Program-made: the position numbers and the translations under genes
Source of the DNA: Paracentrotus lividus
Lineage: Eukaryota; Echinodermata; Echinoidea; Camarodonta; Echinidae
Assembly (NCBI GenBank): GCA_940671915.1
Contig: CALNVZ010003434.1
Span: 9,313,002 to 9,377,001 of the forward strand
Direction of reading: 5' to 3'
Length of the DNA stretch: 64,000 bases
In this document: positions 31,245-44,304 of the stretch, in pieces
Position numbering within the stretch: position 1 is the first letter of the stretch
Layout of the letters: every line of letters begins with the position of its first letter
Notes under the pieces: generated by a model
Databases searched by the model: none
What the model was told of the DNA's origin: nothing
What the model saw: the letters and a program-made list of their open reading frames with translations, nothing else

Positions 31245-34200
31245 GGGTGTTTCCATTACCTGCTACCCTGCTACACTTCCAATTTCTGCTATACACCTTT
31301 TTCAATTTGGACTCGACCATTTATCCCGTTTCTGTGATTGGCTATTTTGCTCATGAATATATTATATATCGCCACCTTTCCTCAGCATGTCGATGACCTA
31401 ATTGTTTTGATCTAAGTTTCTACACCGATCCCCCCTCTCGTAGACACATGCCGGGATTCTTGTTTCTTTTGTGTCCAACATTTACAATAACGTAAATTGC
31501 AAAGCTCCAGATAAAAATAAGCAAGGTCGTTGACCTACTCCGGCATGTGTAATTTACACTTTAAACAGATGCCGATAACAATGTTTTGATCTGGTATCTG
31601 GCGCGCGGATATCAAATATCAGAATCGTGACATTGTCATAGCAACGAGAGCAGCACGGAGCGAGGGAAAAAATAAACAAGGCATTTTCGACATTTCGTAA
31701 AATGATTAAAAAAGGGGGCATTTAAGGAGAAAATTAAGCGGGAGGCGGAACGGGGAGGGGGTGTAAAGACTGCCATCGATCATACAAGGATTATAATTAA
31801 GAATCAAGCATCAATGACAAACCAAGTCAATTTATAGTCACAAAACAAGTCTTGTCAAGTTCATTGCGCTCATTTTACATCACTCTTATTTTTAGGTTGT
31901 TTTTCTGTTTTTCAATAAGTGAATGACAGGGCTTATGCTAAAGTGTAGCGTTGTGGCGCGGCGCGGCGCGCTGAAAAATGGAAATAATCGACGAAAAAAA
32001 AATAAGGTGTCTTGAAAGCGTCCTACAAAAAAGGAAAAGATTCTGAATCGATTTTTGTGAAATTTTAGGAAATGAGCCCAAGTCATGGGCGGATTCAAGT
32101 TCTTCCAAGACAAAAGCATTTAGGAGCTGGCATTGTGTGAGTACAAAGGCCGGCCCCCTGATTCTGTGGACCAGGACCAGGACCAGGACCAAGAATTTCA
32201 TTGAAATTCGCAATTAAAACAATGTGAACGTGGACCGGGACCAGGAGTGGACCAGGACTAGCCCATCACGATTTCTGGTTGCTGGCATTATGTGAGTACT
32301 AAGGCCGGCCCCCTGATTCTGTGGACCAGGACCAGGACCAGGACCAGGAATTTCATTGAAATTCGCAATTTAAACCATGTGAACGTGGACCAGGACCAGG
32401 AGTAGACCAGGAATAGCCCATCGCGATTTCTGATTGCTGCCGATAGCCGGCCGTAATCAGCATCGACCAAACTTTTCATATGAATTTGTGACCCCCGATT
32501 TCTTTCACCTAATTTGACGCTTTTAGTCAGCCCGGGTATAGCTGTGCGCATACACAGAACGACTACGCGTACAATGTCCGGTCAGCTGTGCGGTTGAATC
32601 TGATTGGCCGGCCGGGATCACGATAGGTAGGCGACTGTTCTATTTAGAGCAAGGGGGTGACACGGCGTTTGGGCTTAGTGGGAGGGACACGTACGGCGAT
32701 TTATTTTCAGCAGACATTGTTTCTTGTCATTTTCTTGTCAAGGAAAATCTCATCGCTACCTGACTGCGTGATTATTTACGAAAAATCAGTACAAATGTCA
32801 CCTCTTTTCTTCTTTTTCTAATTCAATCTCGATACCGCAGTGATCCACAGAATTAAAAAACCCTTGATTTCCCCTGAGCAAGAATGGTACGACCAGTAGC
32901 CGGCCTGGCTCACTATAGCCAAGTTCCCCAAATCAGACGTAGGCATCAATTGGTTTGATCTTTTGAGTTAAAAATGACGGTGCTTTTTTTTTCATCCAAT
33001 AAGAATAATTTATATATCAACATTTTCAGAATGAGCTGAATAACTTAAATCTTTTTCCGTTGGTGAAAAATAGCCCACTCCCGGCAAGAAACTAACTGAT
33101 AAAGCCGGAAGCATTCAGTCAAAAAAGTTCAATACCATAGAAACTTTGACAAAATTGATGAAATTTAAACAAAAAATGACGGTAGGGCCTACGCTGAAAG
33201 AGCAAAAAAAAAAATCGTGATTTTATATCACCATAAACGAAGAAGAGTTACATTTTCTAATACTTTTTCCGTTGGTGAACTAGGCCCATCGGGTCAAAAG
33301 ATATGGTTGAAATAAGAGGAAAATTGTACCGTTTTGCAGCTTTTTATAGCGGCGCGCAGTGTGTTAGAAGGGGTTGACGCTTAAGTTTTAGGGTAAAATC
33401 CATATGCATCGTTTTGGAACTATTAGTCACACAATTTTTGACACACACACACACACACATAGGTGCAAGCCTATGGGTAGGTGTCGTTTGTAATCATCGC
33501 ATCGCTATTAGCTTGCACATTCGCACGCCAAGCTGAAACTTGTACACACAGAGGGGGTGAGAGAGAGTCTCTGGAGGTTCCCGAAGAAAATGTATATCAT
33601 ATCAATCCTTTTATATTGCACAAAATTTCAACGCAAAATTCGATCCACGAGCTCTTTGTCTCTTTTTGTCCATAGGACGCTCTATGAAAAGACCACATTT
33701 GTTTTTTTTTTTTTTTGATCGATTATTATTCCATGCTCGTGCGGTGTTGGTTAAACGTATGCTCGGAGGCGGCCGGTCGCCGCGCGTCATCAAGACGCAA
33801 CACGGTGTGTTAGCAATAAGAGCCGAATGAGACGGGTCAAGTGAGCTGTCGAAAATCAATACGCTCAAGAAGACTGAAAGAAGGATAAGACTAGAAGGCA
33901 TACGTTGGCGCTGCTGAGCTGCTAACGCTGCTTGACTGCTATGATGCTGTTCTCACAGGTCAACAATCACTTATACTTGGTATTTTGTAGTACCATATGT
34001 AGGCCTACGTCTCCCGAAATCAACATTTAAGAACGATCGAAAGCATCTAGACGGCCTTTTTATTAACAGATAATGATGAAAATGATAAATATAGAATAAG
34101 AGAGAAAAGCGTTTACGATCAAGGGATTTGGCAGTAAAAATCTACGAGTTCGTATCGTATTTTTCGCGTGACGTTTATCGCACAAACAGAGTACACGCAC

Positions 34201-34370
34201 ACAAATTACATTCCTTCTTGCAAATACATTTATCAGGAAAGGTGGCGATATATATATTCATGAGCAAAATAGCCAATCACAGAAACGGGTAAATGGTCGA
34301 GTCCAAATTGAAAAAGGTGTATAAGCAGAATTGGAAGTGTAGCAGGGTAGCAGGTAATGGAAACACACCC
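31245..34370. mobile_element. 3.1-kb TIR element with 9-bp target duplication
   Basis: GGGTGTTTCCATTACCTGCT starts the left arm; the right arm ends AGCAGGTAATGGAAACACACCC. The arms are nearly identical over ~140 bp, to CGCCACCTTTCCT. AATTTAAAT directly flanks both sides (31236-31244 and 34371-34379). A 9-bp duplication with long TIRs is characteristic of Mutator-like elements (established for MULEs). No transposase was recognised. The interior is richer in GC and CpG than its surroundings and holds a tandem duplication (32121-32450). It interrupts a LINE. Confidence 0.85.
32121..32450 (+). repeat. Tandem duplication, two ~165-bp units
   Basis: Each unit carries GAGTACWAAGGCCGGCCCCC, a GGACCAGGACCAGGACCAGG run, TTTCATTGAAATTCGCAATT, a second CAGGACCAGGAG run and GCCCATCRCGATTTCTG. 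The two units differ at few positions. The hexamer GGACCA is itself repeated. Located inside the 3.1-kb TIR element. Confidence 0.85.
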
Positions 34371-34760
34371 AATTTAAATACTCCTGCACCCTGTTGCATA
34401 TAACTTCTAACCGGAGTTTTTTCCGGTTAAAATCTAAAAACTCGCGGTTAAAGTCCAAAAACTCTCCGGTTACAATATTTTTCTGGATTTTTACTGTTTT
34501 TTCCATTGCATAAAACATACCAGAGTTTTCAAAAGTATTAATGCAATAAATCTTATTAGGGCGTTTTAAAACTCAGGTTGAATAACCTAAGAAATAGGTC
34601 TAACATAAGCTTAGTTTTTTTAACTCCGAGAAAACTCGGGTTAGGAAAAAAGTTTTATGCAACACCAACCCTATGTGTTAGCGAAAACGTTTGAAAAACG
34701 AGGAAATGTAAATTGGCAAGGACTATTTTACACGTATTTACCAGCAACAGTACGGTTTAT
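34371..34760 (+). pseudogene. LINE reverse transcriptase, continuation after insertions
   Basis: Joining across one copy of the 9-bp duplication gives the expected NYRSI-x-ILL order, and after a second insertion (34391-34668) VLAKTFEK, which resembles the CFxKIFEK block of LINE RTs. Beyond ~34760 similarity fades. Confidence 0.45.
34391..34668. mobile_element. MITE, ~280 bp
   Basis: GTTGCATATAACTTCTAACC at the left is mirrored by GGTTAGGAAAAAAGTTTTAT plus GCAACA at the right. ACCCT occurs just outside both ends and may be the target duplication. The interior repeats CGGTTAAA and AACTCNGGTT words. Confidence 0.65.
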
Positions 34761-35689
34761 GGAAAGAGTTCCAGCATAAAACTATTTTTGATTGATCTGA
34801 CAAATGAACATGATAAATCATTTGATGGCAAGAAGATAAATATTGTTTGTTTTGTTTATTGATTTCCAGGTTCGATTAGAATAGTCGTGATATTTTCTGA
34901 TCCCCTTTTATCCGTATGTTACATCTTTATAATGAATGTCATGAAAATGTAAATGTTATTGTATTTGTGTTTTTGATTTTAATAGATGATTTGTGTTTAA
35001 GTTCAAATATCCTCTTAAATCTCCAAAAAGTTACATGTATACATCCCAAAAAAAAACCAAAAAAAACTCGGGCAATCGATTTTTATGATTCCATTGTACA
35101 ACAATTTACACCGAAATTCGATTCTTTTGTCAACATAAGTTTTTGTGAACACTACACTTAAACGAAATAATTTTATGTATATAAAAAAGAAAGAAAAGGG
35201 AATCAGGGAAAAGTTCTCTCTCTTTCTGTTCCCTGAGAAAAATGACCCCCCCCCCCCAGATGTTTCATGAATTATGATAAATACAAAAAAATATGATCAG
35301 ATCGATCTTTATTTTACCCGTTTTCAGACACTTAAGCCCTGGAACACCCCCCCCCCCCCACCCCCTCTCTGGTGGTCAACCATACACGTATGCTCGTCTC
35401 CGGATTCTTAGAGATACCCTATACCCTCCCTTTTTGGAGGGAAGCTGTGTCAAACTTTATCTTCCCCCCCCTCTATTACAGGCTTTTGTAAGGGAAGCTG
35501 CATCAAAATTACCACAATGACCACAGACATTTACCCTCAGTAGAATTACCTCCAAATGCATTTCCATCACCTTGATATAGATCGCAAATATACAGTTTCA
35601 AAAATCATTCAAATGGAAGAAATTTTCCTCGTCAAAATGTCACCCTATGTCCATGATAATGATAAGGTAAATCCCCTTCTTGAGATACT
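34761..35689. other. No gene seen
   Basis: A/T-rich with poly-C runs at 35248 and 35349. The open frames here lack conserved features. Confidence 0.4.
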
Positions 35690-36005
35690 TTATTCCGGAG
35701 ATGGAATAAAGTATCGGAGACGTTCTAATACTTTTTCTCCGTCGCGGAGACGTCTCCGCGACAGAATAGAAAATTTCGTCTCCGCAACAGATAAAAAAGT
35801 ATTAGAGACGTCTCCTGAGTTTCGGAGACGATTTTTTTTTTTTTAATATAAATTGTCGCGGAGACGTCTCCGAGACGTCAGAGACATCTCCGCGATATCG
35901 GAGACGTCTCTAATACTTTTCATACCGTCGCGGAGACGAAATTATTCTATTCTGTCGCGGAGACGATAATAATTCGTCCTAAAGCTCGTCGAAGTGAGAT
36001 ACACC
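35690..36005. repeat. GTCTCCGCGAC palindrome-rich element, copy 1
   Basis: The 16-bp palindrome GCGGAGACGTCTCCGC and shorter GGAGACGTCTC words occur about ten times in 300 bp with AGAATAGAAAATTTCGTCTC linkers. The end AAGTGAGATACACC matches GTGCTATCTCACTTCG at the start of the copy at 44305-44462. Confidence 0.75.
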
Positions 36006-36080
36006 ATAGTACCGTTCTTCTAGAGCTTAATTTCTTGAATTGTTCTAATTATATGGTTTAAATTCATCCCACAATTTCAG

Positions 36081-37148
36081 GGAGTGATCAACTCAACGGC
36101 AGCCAGGACCCAGTCAAACATGTAAAGGGCCTGTCCACACAGAAGGCGATCGTTGTGGCGACAACCTGCGAACTACTTTTTAGTACCCGCTCCGCCACCA
36201 ATGCGCAGGTCCAATCGCCTATAAGATCGTGAATTATCGCGTCTGTCGCCAACAAATAGGTATCAAATTCTTGTCGCCGCTGGTTTTCTCAACAAGTTAA
36301 ACAATAGCCGGTGTCATTTGGTTGACGTCAATGACCGTAGCCTGTCTTCTCTTGTCGCGGCAAGGTACTAATCGTAGATTGTCGCAGAGAGAAATGTTTA
36401 GCAAGGCGGAACGGCGGCCAGTTGTAGGTTGCCGCACCTCAACGTACGTTGCACGCATCGCCCGAACCGAAAGCCAGTGAAATTTAGAGCCGCTACGACC
36501 TTTCGCCACCTACATTCTCCAAAATCAGGATCAGCCTCCCATTCAGAATACTGTACAGATCGCGCTGAATTTTGAAATTTTCAATCACCTACGTACCCAA
36601 TTATAATGCGGACTGAGAGGACTATCACGAACCTAAAGGCGACGCGAATAGGTAAAAAACACTCGATCGCCTGTGTCAGTCGCAAGGATCGCACAGTGCG
36701 CAAGTTCTATTTTGGTTGATTTTAGGCTGCGCTCACAAAGAAGTCGAGGCAGCGACATGCGCGAAGGTTGAGGCTATTGTATTATCGGAAACCAGCTATT
36801 GTTAGCCTATTGTTTGCGTGGAAGCAAGTCGTTGTCGTAGCCTATCGTAGACAGAGTCGTACATACCTATATGATCTTCGGTTATCTACGATTCTGACAC
36901 GATTCTGGCAGTTTCTAACTGCATAAGGTTGTCGCCACAACGATCGCCTTCTGTGGGACAGGCCCTTAAAGGTCCCTCGTTCGCCGAGATGGAGCTGAAT
37001 TACAGCCTCCCATCCGACTCCATGTGGAGAGAAACCTAAGCAACGGAACCACGATCACTCTACCACCCGGAAACTCTACCGAGTTAAGCCTTGGACAGGT
37101 GTTCGAGGGGTGGGATTCCCGGTGGCCATCGGATCTGCAGGAGACCAG
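36081..37148 (+). pseudogene. Exon-like sequence split by a MITE
   Basis: A good acceptor (CCCACAATTTCAG) opens at 36081 and a good donor (ACCAG|GTGAGG) closes at 37148. One frame is open on both sides of the inserted element. It encodes GVINSTAARTQSN before it and DGAELQPPIRLHVERNLSNG followed by TTITLPPGNSTELSLGQVFE after it. The only in-frame stop outside the insert is the TAA target duplication itself. I do not recognise the protein. It may be a gene exon disrupted by the insertion, a pseudogene, or two chance frames. Confidence 0.4.
36126..36966. mobile_element. Harbinger-like TIR element, TAA duplication
   Basis: AGGGCCTGTCCACACAGAAG at the left is mirrored by CTTCTGTGGGACAGGCCCT at the right; arms continue with GGCGATCGTTGTGGCGACAA. 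TAA flanks both ends. The interior is rich in TTGTCGC words. 841 bp, no transposase. Confidence 0.85.
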
Positions 37149-37798
37149 GTGAGGCATATATCACCGCTTAAAAATTATTGGTCGAATTGACCCAATTCTG
37201 GATCCATTGGGTCCATACGTCATTGCAGTTCATCGCTCTAATCATATACCAGGAATGGCGTAAGGCCCCAATCTACCAGGATTGTGTTTAATTCTCAATT
37301 CAATTTGTTTTAAAGTAGTAATAAAGTTTGTAAAAGAGTGGTGCAATCATGGAGCTGTACTAGTCTTATTTTATTGCTCCATGACAATTTTTTTTCTTCT
37401 ATTTTGATGTTTTGCCTCGTTCAGTGACTTGATTACTTAAACCTCAAATTAAGTTGACGGTGAAATTTTGGCAAGAACTATCACGACTATGTCATTTAAT
37501 GTATAGGTCTACACCAAAATATCAACCAGCTTCTCCCACTGCACTAAACTTGATTTTGACATAAACTGTAGGCCTATACAATTTCTCTTTGAAATAAAAG
37601 CATCCTGCTCAGTCTGAAATTTTGCAAATAATGAATTGTATACTCATTTTGTAATTGGAAAAATGGGAGTATTTAAAGTACACACACGGAGAAAATACAC
37701 AATATTTGCTAATAATGGCCAAATTGCATGTTGCTGAATAGATTTTACTTCGTTTATACGATTGACATGCTGAAAATGACTTGAATCCCTCAGAAATA
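37149..37798. other. No gene seen
   Basis: Intron-like sequence following the donor at 37149. Nothing recognised. Confidence 0.4.
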
Positions 37799-38769
37799 GG
37801 GTAGATGTAGGGAATACCGGACAGTAGGGAATATCGGACGGTCACCACATGTCCAGCCCTAGCTGCCAACATAAGATCAACTGAGTTTGAAAATACCAGG
37901 CATCTATGTACAGGTGTCTGTCTGGGAAGGATTTTAATGTTTATTCGACCAACAAACAAGAGAAATCTCGAGAAAACACCACCAGAGCTGTCAATGTATC
38001 GAAAATTTTGCAGCCTGAAAATGGGCCTGATGTAAAAATTGACATTTTAGAGATTGATGGATAAATAGAATATGTGGCATACCTCTATTTCATGCATTAT
38101 GGACTGCTGTGGATTGCCGGCCAAACGTGCAGGAGGTTTGCACTGCTACAAAAGCCTGTGTATTGGGCTGCAGGTGTTGAAAAAGTCTAGTCAGTTTTTT
38201 GATGTAGGCAATACCGACAAACCAACATGGACAGTTGTTTGTCTTATTCGGGTTGAGTGCTAAGCATGTAGATCAAATACTAATTCATATATCAATGTTT
38301 ATATTTATTAATAAATTGTTTGACAATTTGGAAATGCTCTATTTTTCTTTTATATATTGTGATGTCAATCTACATGAAAATTAAAGTATTCTGAGTGTTT
38401 TAAATTTTTGTGAGTAAAAATGCAATATATCTCATCTAAAATGTAATAAATTTATAAAAAATCACAATACAACATATAAGGTTGATGTATTTTACATTCA
38501 AATCAGTGCTCCAGACAGATCTTTATAACAAAAGGGTAAACATACTTTCGGTATTCCCTACACGGTAGGGAACATGCCGGTCAATTACAGATGACCGTCA
38601 TTATTTGCATATAACGGCCTCACCAATATTTGATTAAGCCAGTCAATTTTTTTGGAAAATAAAGTTGAGATGGATGTAGCAAGACAATGAGATCTTTTCT
38701 TTTGCATTTTATTGTTTCAGTGCAATTAAAGCAAATGAGCTTAAGTGGCGGTATCCATATATTCTACCC
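37799..38769. mobile_element. TIR element, 971 bp, TA duplication
   Basis: Left end GGGTAGATGTAGGGAATACC, right end ATATATTCTACCC, TA on both sides. The phrase TAGGGAATAYCGGAC is repeated at the left end (about 37809 and 37827), and GGTATTCCCTACAC plus GGTAGGGAACATGCCGG occur near the right end. Same architecture as 11141-11708 and 17900-18886. Confidence 0.75.
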
Positions 38770-39699
38770 TACTGTAAATGGTTTTAGTGTTCATTGTGTA
38801 ATCCGCCCCCAATGCGGCACGCCTCGGCGTGCTGAGAGCTCCTACTTGTGACTCCAACCTTGGAAGCTCGAACAACAGCCAGCTGATTGAGCTTGCGCGC
38901 GCAGCTTAAATGCATTGCGTGCAATGCATGCATAATATACGTAACACATCACTCGGCACGTACTAGAGCTGCCATAGCTGCTTGTTCTCGGATTATACGT
39001 ACTCTTTATCAAACTAATACACCATTGGACAATTCATACAGGGTTCGATATTCTTAGATATCGGTTTTGAGTATTGCTTAACGATTGTGATTATTTTTAG
39101 CATTATGAACTTGCTGCGATAGATGAAGAGTTGCAATCATGGTTAAAATCACGATTGCCTGCCTCATCTCACCGGGGCCGTGAACAGTTGCCCGTTGGGT
39201 TGTTGGTGAAGCGGTTTAATTGCAAATCGGACCTTCGGAGATAGTATGCCTAAAATTACCTCGTAAATTTATAGTGGCTTCATCTTAAGAAGACTATTCT
39301 GTGTTTAATCTATATGTATTTTAATACTGATTGATTTTTTTTTAATCTGGAAATCCCTCCAAATAAGTTTAGAACGCAATATATAATCATGCCACCTGCG
39401 TGACTTTCCCAACTAACTTGCACGGATTAACACTACCAGTCATTAGTTGCAAGTAACTGTTGGTTCTTTATCCAATAAAGCACAAATAATGCATATTGTA
39501 AAATAATCGTACTTATTGTACACTCTTATGTACCAAATATATACTCCATGTTTATTACGATTCATATCATTAATATCATAAATTAACTATGGATGTGAAG
39601 TTTTAATTTCAATAGATAGACTCAATCAAGAATTACTTTCCCATTACTAAAAATATTATATCTGCGATACATTTGAACTGCAGAAGCCTTTAAGAAATT
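38770..39699. other. No gene seen
   Basis: Mixed sequence with a GC-rich patch at 38810-38900. No exon recognised. Confidence 0.4.
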
Positions 39700-42600
39700 G
39701 ATGATATTCAATATGGTTGAACTGATGAAAATAGACTTTAAAGTTATGTCACTAACCGAAACTTGTTGAATGATGAGCTGCTCCTAGTAATATTTTAGAT
39801 GAATACATATTTCTTGGTCTCAAAGAAATGATAAAGAGGGAGGTGTTGGGTCAGTATCTATAAATTAAATACATCTTCGGCCTGACTAATCTCTTGTTAA
39901 TACATGTGACACTCTTCATAGAAATTCCAAAACCTTTAAAAAAGTAATCTAGGTGTATTTTATAGGCCTCCAATATAAATCACAATGAGTTAATTCTTTT
40001 AAGACAAACTTAGAATCATTAATCAAGCACAACTAAACGAAAGAGTGTACTGTTAAGGGATTTAATATTGATCTTAATAAAATGATGTGTTTTAACTATG
40101 CTAAAACGAATTTTCAGATATGTTGTCATCATTTTCTTTTAATTCCTTAATCAATCATCCTACCAGAATTACACAATCAACAGCGACATTGATTGATAAC
40201 ATTTTTTCTAACTCTGCTCCGATTTCTCATATTATCTCTGGCACTATCATCGCTGACGTTTCAGATCATTTTCCAATTTTTTCCCTATTTGACTTTTCTT
40301 TTGAAAATGAAAGACACCATGTAAACATTAATAAAAGACAAATCAATGATGACAACATAAATACATTTATTGTCAAAGTAGCTGAAAGTGTTTATGATTT
40401 TGAATTTACTCATTATAATTTTGAATATGATCCTGATCTTTTGTATGATAAGTTTATCACTGTAATAATGGATCTATATACAACTTGTTTTCCACTAAAA
40501 AAAAACTAAAGTTCAATTTAAAAAGAACCTATGGTTTGATAATGATTTGAAGAAGATGTATAGAAAGAAAAATAGGGTTATATAGAAAATATGTAAAAAT
40601 CCAACTCAAAATCGTCTGTCTACATATATACACTCTTATCAAAAGATAGATACGTTATAGTTTCGCCATAAAGAAATTCGAAAAAGAAATATTCGTTCAC
40701 AAAATTTTCAAGTATAAAAGGGCCAATATCAATAAGACGCTGGAAAGTAATTAACAATATTATAAACAGAAATTCTAAATATCTGGTCCGAAAATATTCC
40801 TAATTTTAAAGAAACGGTGTTTGCTATGAAGATCCAACCTTTGATTGCGGAGTCTTTTAATAAACTATTTTTGGTAAATATTTTGGTCAAAATCTCGCTC
40901 GATAGTATTGATTTGGACAATTCAAAATATTAAATCTCTTATCATAAAGGGCTCTTTTTACATGTTCGCATATTTATAAATACATTACAGAAATATGAAA
41001 TTATAGATTAGTTGTATTTACTCCATTAGCAAAAATGGCAGCGCCGCTGGCTTAATGACTTTTCTCTCGAAAATAAGTTAGCATAAAAAATTCTATTTAT
41101 TATTTTCTACTCAGAACCTTTGCTTTATATATTTACATGCCTTAACAAAGGTGTAATACCTAAAAGTGTGTAAAATCTCAAAAGTTATACCAGTATATAA
41201 AAGTGGTCCAAAAAGATGTGTTTTCCAATTACAGACCATTTCTCTTTTACCATGTTTTGCAAAAATACTGAAAATGTTTATATGTAAGACTTATCGATTA
41301 CTTGGACAAAAATTAATTATACTACATGATAGGGCAGTTTGGTTTTCGTGAAAAACATTCAACTACCCATTTGCATTAATCCAATTTTATTTAACTAATG
41401 AAGCAACTGAACAAAAAGAAAGACTGTAATGGGTGTATTATTGGACCTTAAAAAGGCATTTGACTGTATTTGATCATAATATACTTTTAAAAAAGCTTCA
41501 GTTTTATGGTATTAAGATGGAACTGCCTTTAAAAATTAATGCAAAGTTATCTTAATGAACGTAAACAATTACAGTTTTTAACGCTAAAATATTCCAATAT
41601 ATAAAAATAACATGTGGGTTCCACAATGGTCAATTCTGGGCCCCTCCTTTCGCTTATATGATGTTAATGATTGCATTCTTTGTTCCAAACATTTCAAACT
41701 CATATTATTTTGCTGATAGATACACAATATCTTTTTTAAAATAGTAATATTCATTATTTGATACGCGTAGTCATGAACATAGATATTAACTAAATTTAAT
41801 CAGTTGGTTATATTGGGCTTAATAGATAGTAAGTATTGAATATACAAAACTCACAGTATGATATTTGGTAAAAGCACTTAGGTATAGATGGATATTAGTA
41901 TTATACATTGATAATAAACCTATAGAACAAGTTAAGACTGTCAATTTTGGTCTTGTAATTATAGATGATGATATAAAGATGGAAAAGTCCCATGTAAAAA
42001 AATATCAAATCAATTTTCTAATATAGTGGTTCTTAATGATTAAAAGAATTTTACATCAAAATAATTACTGATGTTGTATAATGCATTGATTTTACCAAAC
42101 CTGAATTATGGGAATAATTTTGGTGGGGATCAAGCACAAATATCTTCTTTGAAGTTTATTTAAATTGCAAAAAAGAATAGTTAGAATAATACCAACTCTG
42201 AATTCCGAAGTCATTCGATCGCTCTTTTCAAGAAACTTCGTATCCTTACTGTTTTATAAACTCCATAACTATAATTTAGGTATTTTTATGTTTTTGTACA
42301 ATAAGAATCACTACCTAAAATTTTTCCAAAAAATAATAGCTTTCATAGTCACAATACCAGAAAGAGATTGGATTTTCGAGTTAAATACGGCAACACTTCT
42401 TTTCCAGATCAATAAGTAACGTGTAAAGGTCCTGTATTATGAACCAAATACAGATAGTATAAAAAAATACAAATTCATTAAACTCCTTTAAACGTAAGTT
42501 TACAAGAGTATTTATTGTTAAATGAAACGTAATATATCATATGCTGTTGCTTAGGTAGGTTAGGGTTTTGTTTAGTTCAGTTTCATTTTTTTCCTTGCCA

Positions 42601-42822
42601 TTTATTTCTATGTATTGTTATATTATTATAAACTTTATGTTCATGTCTATGTTTAATGGGATCATGCATACAAGTTTTTCTTAAAACTTTTTATGATCCA
42701 CCACAATTACATTATTTATTCTTTGGGTCAATTCTTGTTTAATTTGAAAATATTGTTTGTCATGCTTTTTATATGTTTTTAATGATTTGTGGAAATAAAA
42801 TTCAATTCAAATTCAATTCAAG
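39700..42822 (+). pseudogene. Decayed CR1/L2-like LINE
   Basis: Endonuclease remnants come first: MSLTETC, then GVFYRPP, then a 130-residue open frame (40120-40509) containing FNSLINHPTRITQSTATLID and ADVSDHFPIF. Reverse transcriptase blocks follow across frameshifts and stops: VIPVYKSGPK, ISLLPCFAKILKMFI, LKKAFDC (the DLxKAFD motif), GVPQWSILGPLL and FADR in place of FADD. The C-terminal LILPNLNYGNNFW, KRIVRIIP and YKLHNYNLGIF blocks precede a 3' UTR ending in an (AATTC)n-like tail (42795-42822). Such microsatellite 3' tails are typical of CR1/L2-type elements. Not functional. Confidence 0.9.
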
Positions 42823-44304
42823 GTGGTCGTGTCACATTTCCTCCAAAATTCCTTATTTATCGAAATTCAATGGCTAAAAGGCCAGAAACGTCCTTAAAAT
42901 AAAATCAATACATATTGAAGAGACAATATTTAAGAATCAATTCTGTAAGCATTGATTTGTTTGCAATATTTATGGTCTACTAATTTAGTTTGGCTTAATT
43001 CTTACACACGCAACGGGATGGGGTAGTGTATACGTGTCCGCCAGGAGCGGATGGAATATACAGTCGTCTCTCGTAAGACTGCTGCTTGTATCACGAATGC
43101 AAAATCTGTCAAATCCATTGCAACAAGGTCGAATCTACAAAATAATGTTATTTCATTCCGAATAATATCTGAAACCATGAAAAAAGTTCACATACTAGTA
43201 TACTGTAACTGAAGAACTAAGGAGCTTTTCTATCCGAAAGTTTGGACGAATTATTGTTATAGCTAACTGATGAAAGTATCTTGTGATCTGCACAATAATA
43301 TAAAGACTTACAAAACCAAACGAACAGTTTCAAGATTATGTAGATATAGAGATATATAGGATTACTGGTTTTAATAATTTGTCATGACAACAAAACTAAA
43401 AGTGTGATTTGTACAGTCCACAATGAAAACAATGTCACTTAGTTTGTTTTATTATCCTTTTTTTCCCCACTCACTCTCGTGCTGAGGATAGGCCTATTTT
43501 AATTCTATTTTAATATGATGAAAAAGCATACATTATTGAAACGGATTAACTTAAATATATAGAAATTTGATAGAGGATCAACAGTCGGCAAGATATATCA
43601 TTTGACCAGTTATGGCCTGGGGTGAAGCATGAGATGAGAAGAGAGAAAGAAAGTTTTTAAGAATCAGAATGTGCAAAGTACGCAATATAGCACAGTACAG
43701 GATATGTGCATACAGTGGACATGCCCACGCTGTGACGTCATAATCTCGACGCCCTTGCGGGGTACCGCTGAAGCCTGAAAATTGGGGCCCTTCTTTGAAA
43801 GGTGATAACTCCTGATCTAAAATAGGTATTGACAAGGGGTTTAGATATTCTGAATCAGTTAAGATTTTTTGTTACAGTGGTATGAGTTTGGTTGCAATTA
43901 AAAACAGTTCTGACTCTCCAGTTGTCTACTTTAACCGGATTTTTGTTTGTTTTGTTTTTTCTTCTTCTTCTTCTTCTTTATTTTATTTTATTTTTATTTT
44001 TTTTTGGGGGGGTTCATTTTTTATCTACCTTATTTCTCTATTCCTTCAAAGTGACTCGCTATCAACACTGTTATTGCACTTAATTCATAAATATAATGTT
44101 TACATTGACTATTATATAAACAGTGTACAATCTAGAATGCAATATTGTGAATTATATATACAACACAAATTCGTGAAACAAACACGCACACGGGATAATT
44201 TAGTATTTGGAGTTCATATAGTCCAGTAATATTGTTTGATGGAACGAGATACGTTTGTCGTTTCTCCATCGTCCCAGATAAGGCGAAACCCGAATAGTTA
44301 GGGT
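42823..44304. other. No gene; CTT repeat and repeat fragments
   Basis: A (CTT)n-like tract at about 43960-43980 and a G run near 44006. 44188-44240 repeats words of the palindrome at 9308-9435. No exon was recognised. Confidence 0.4.
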
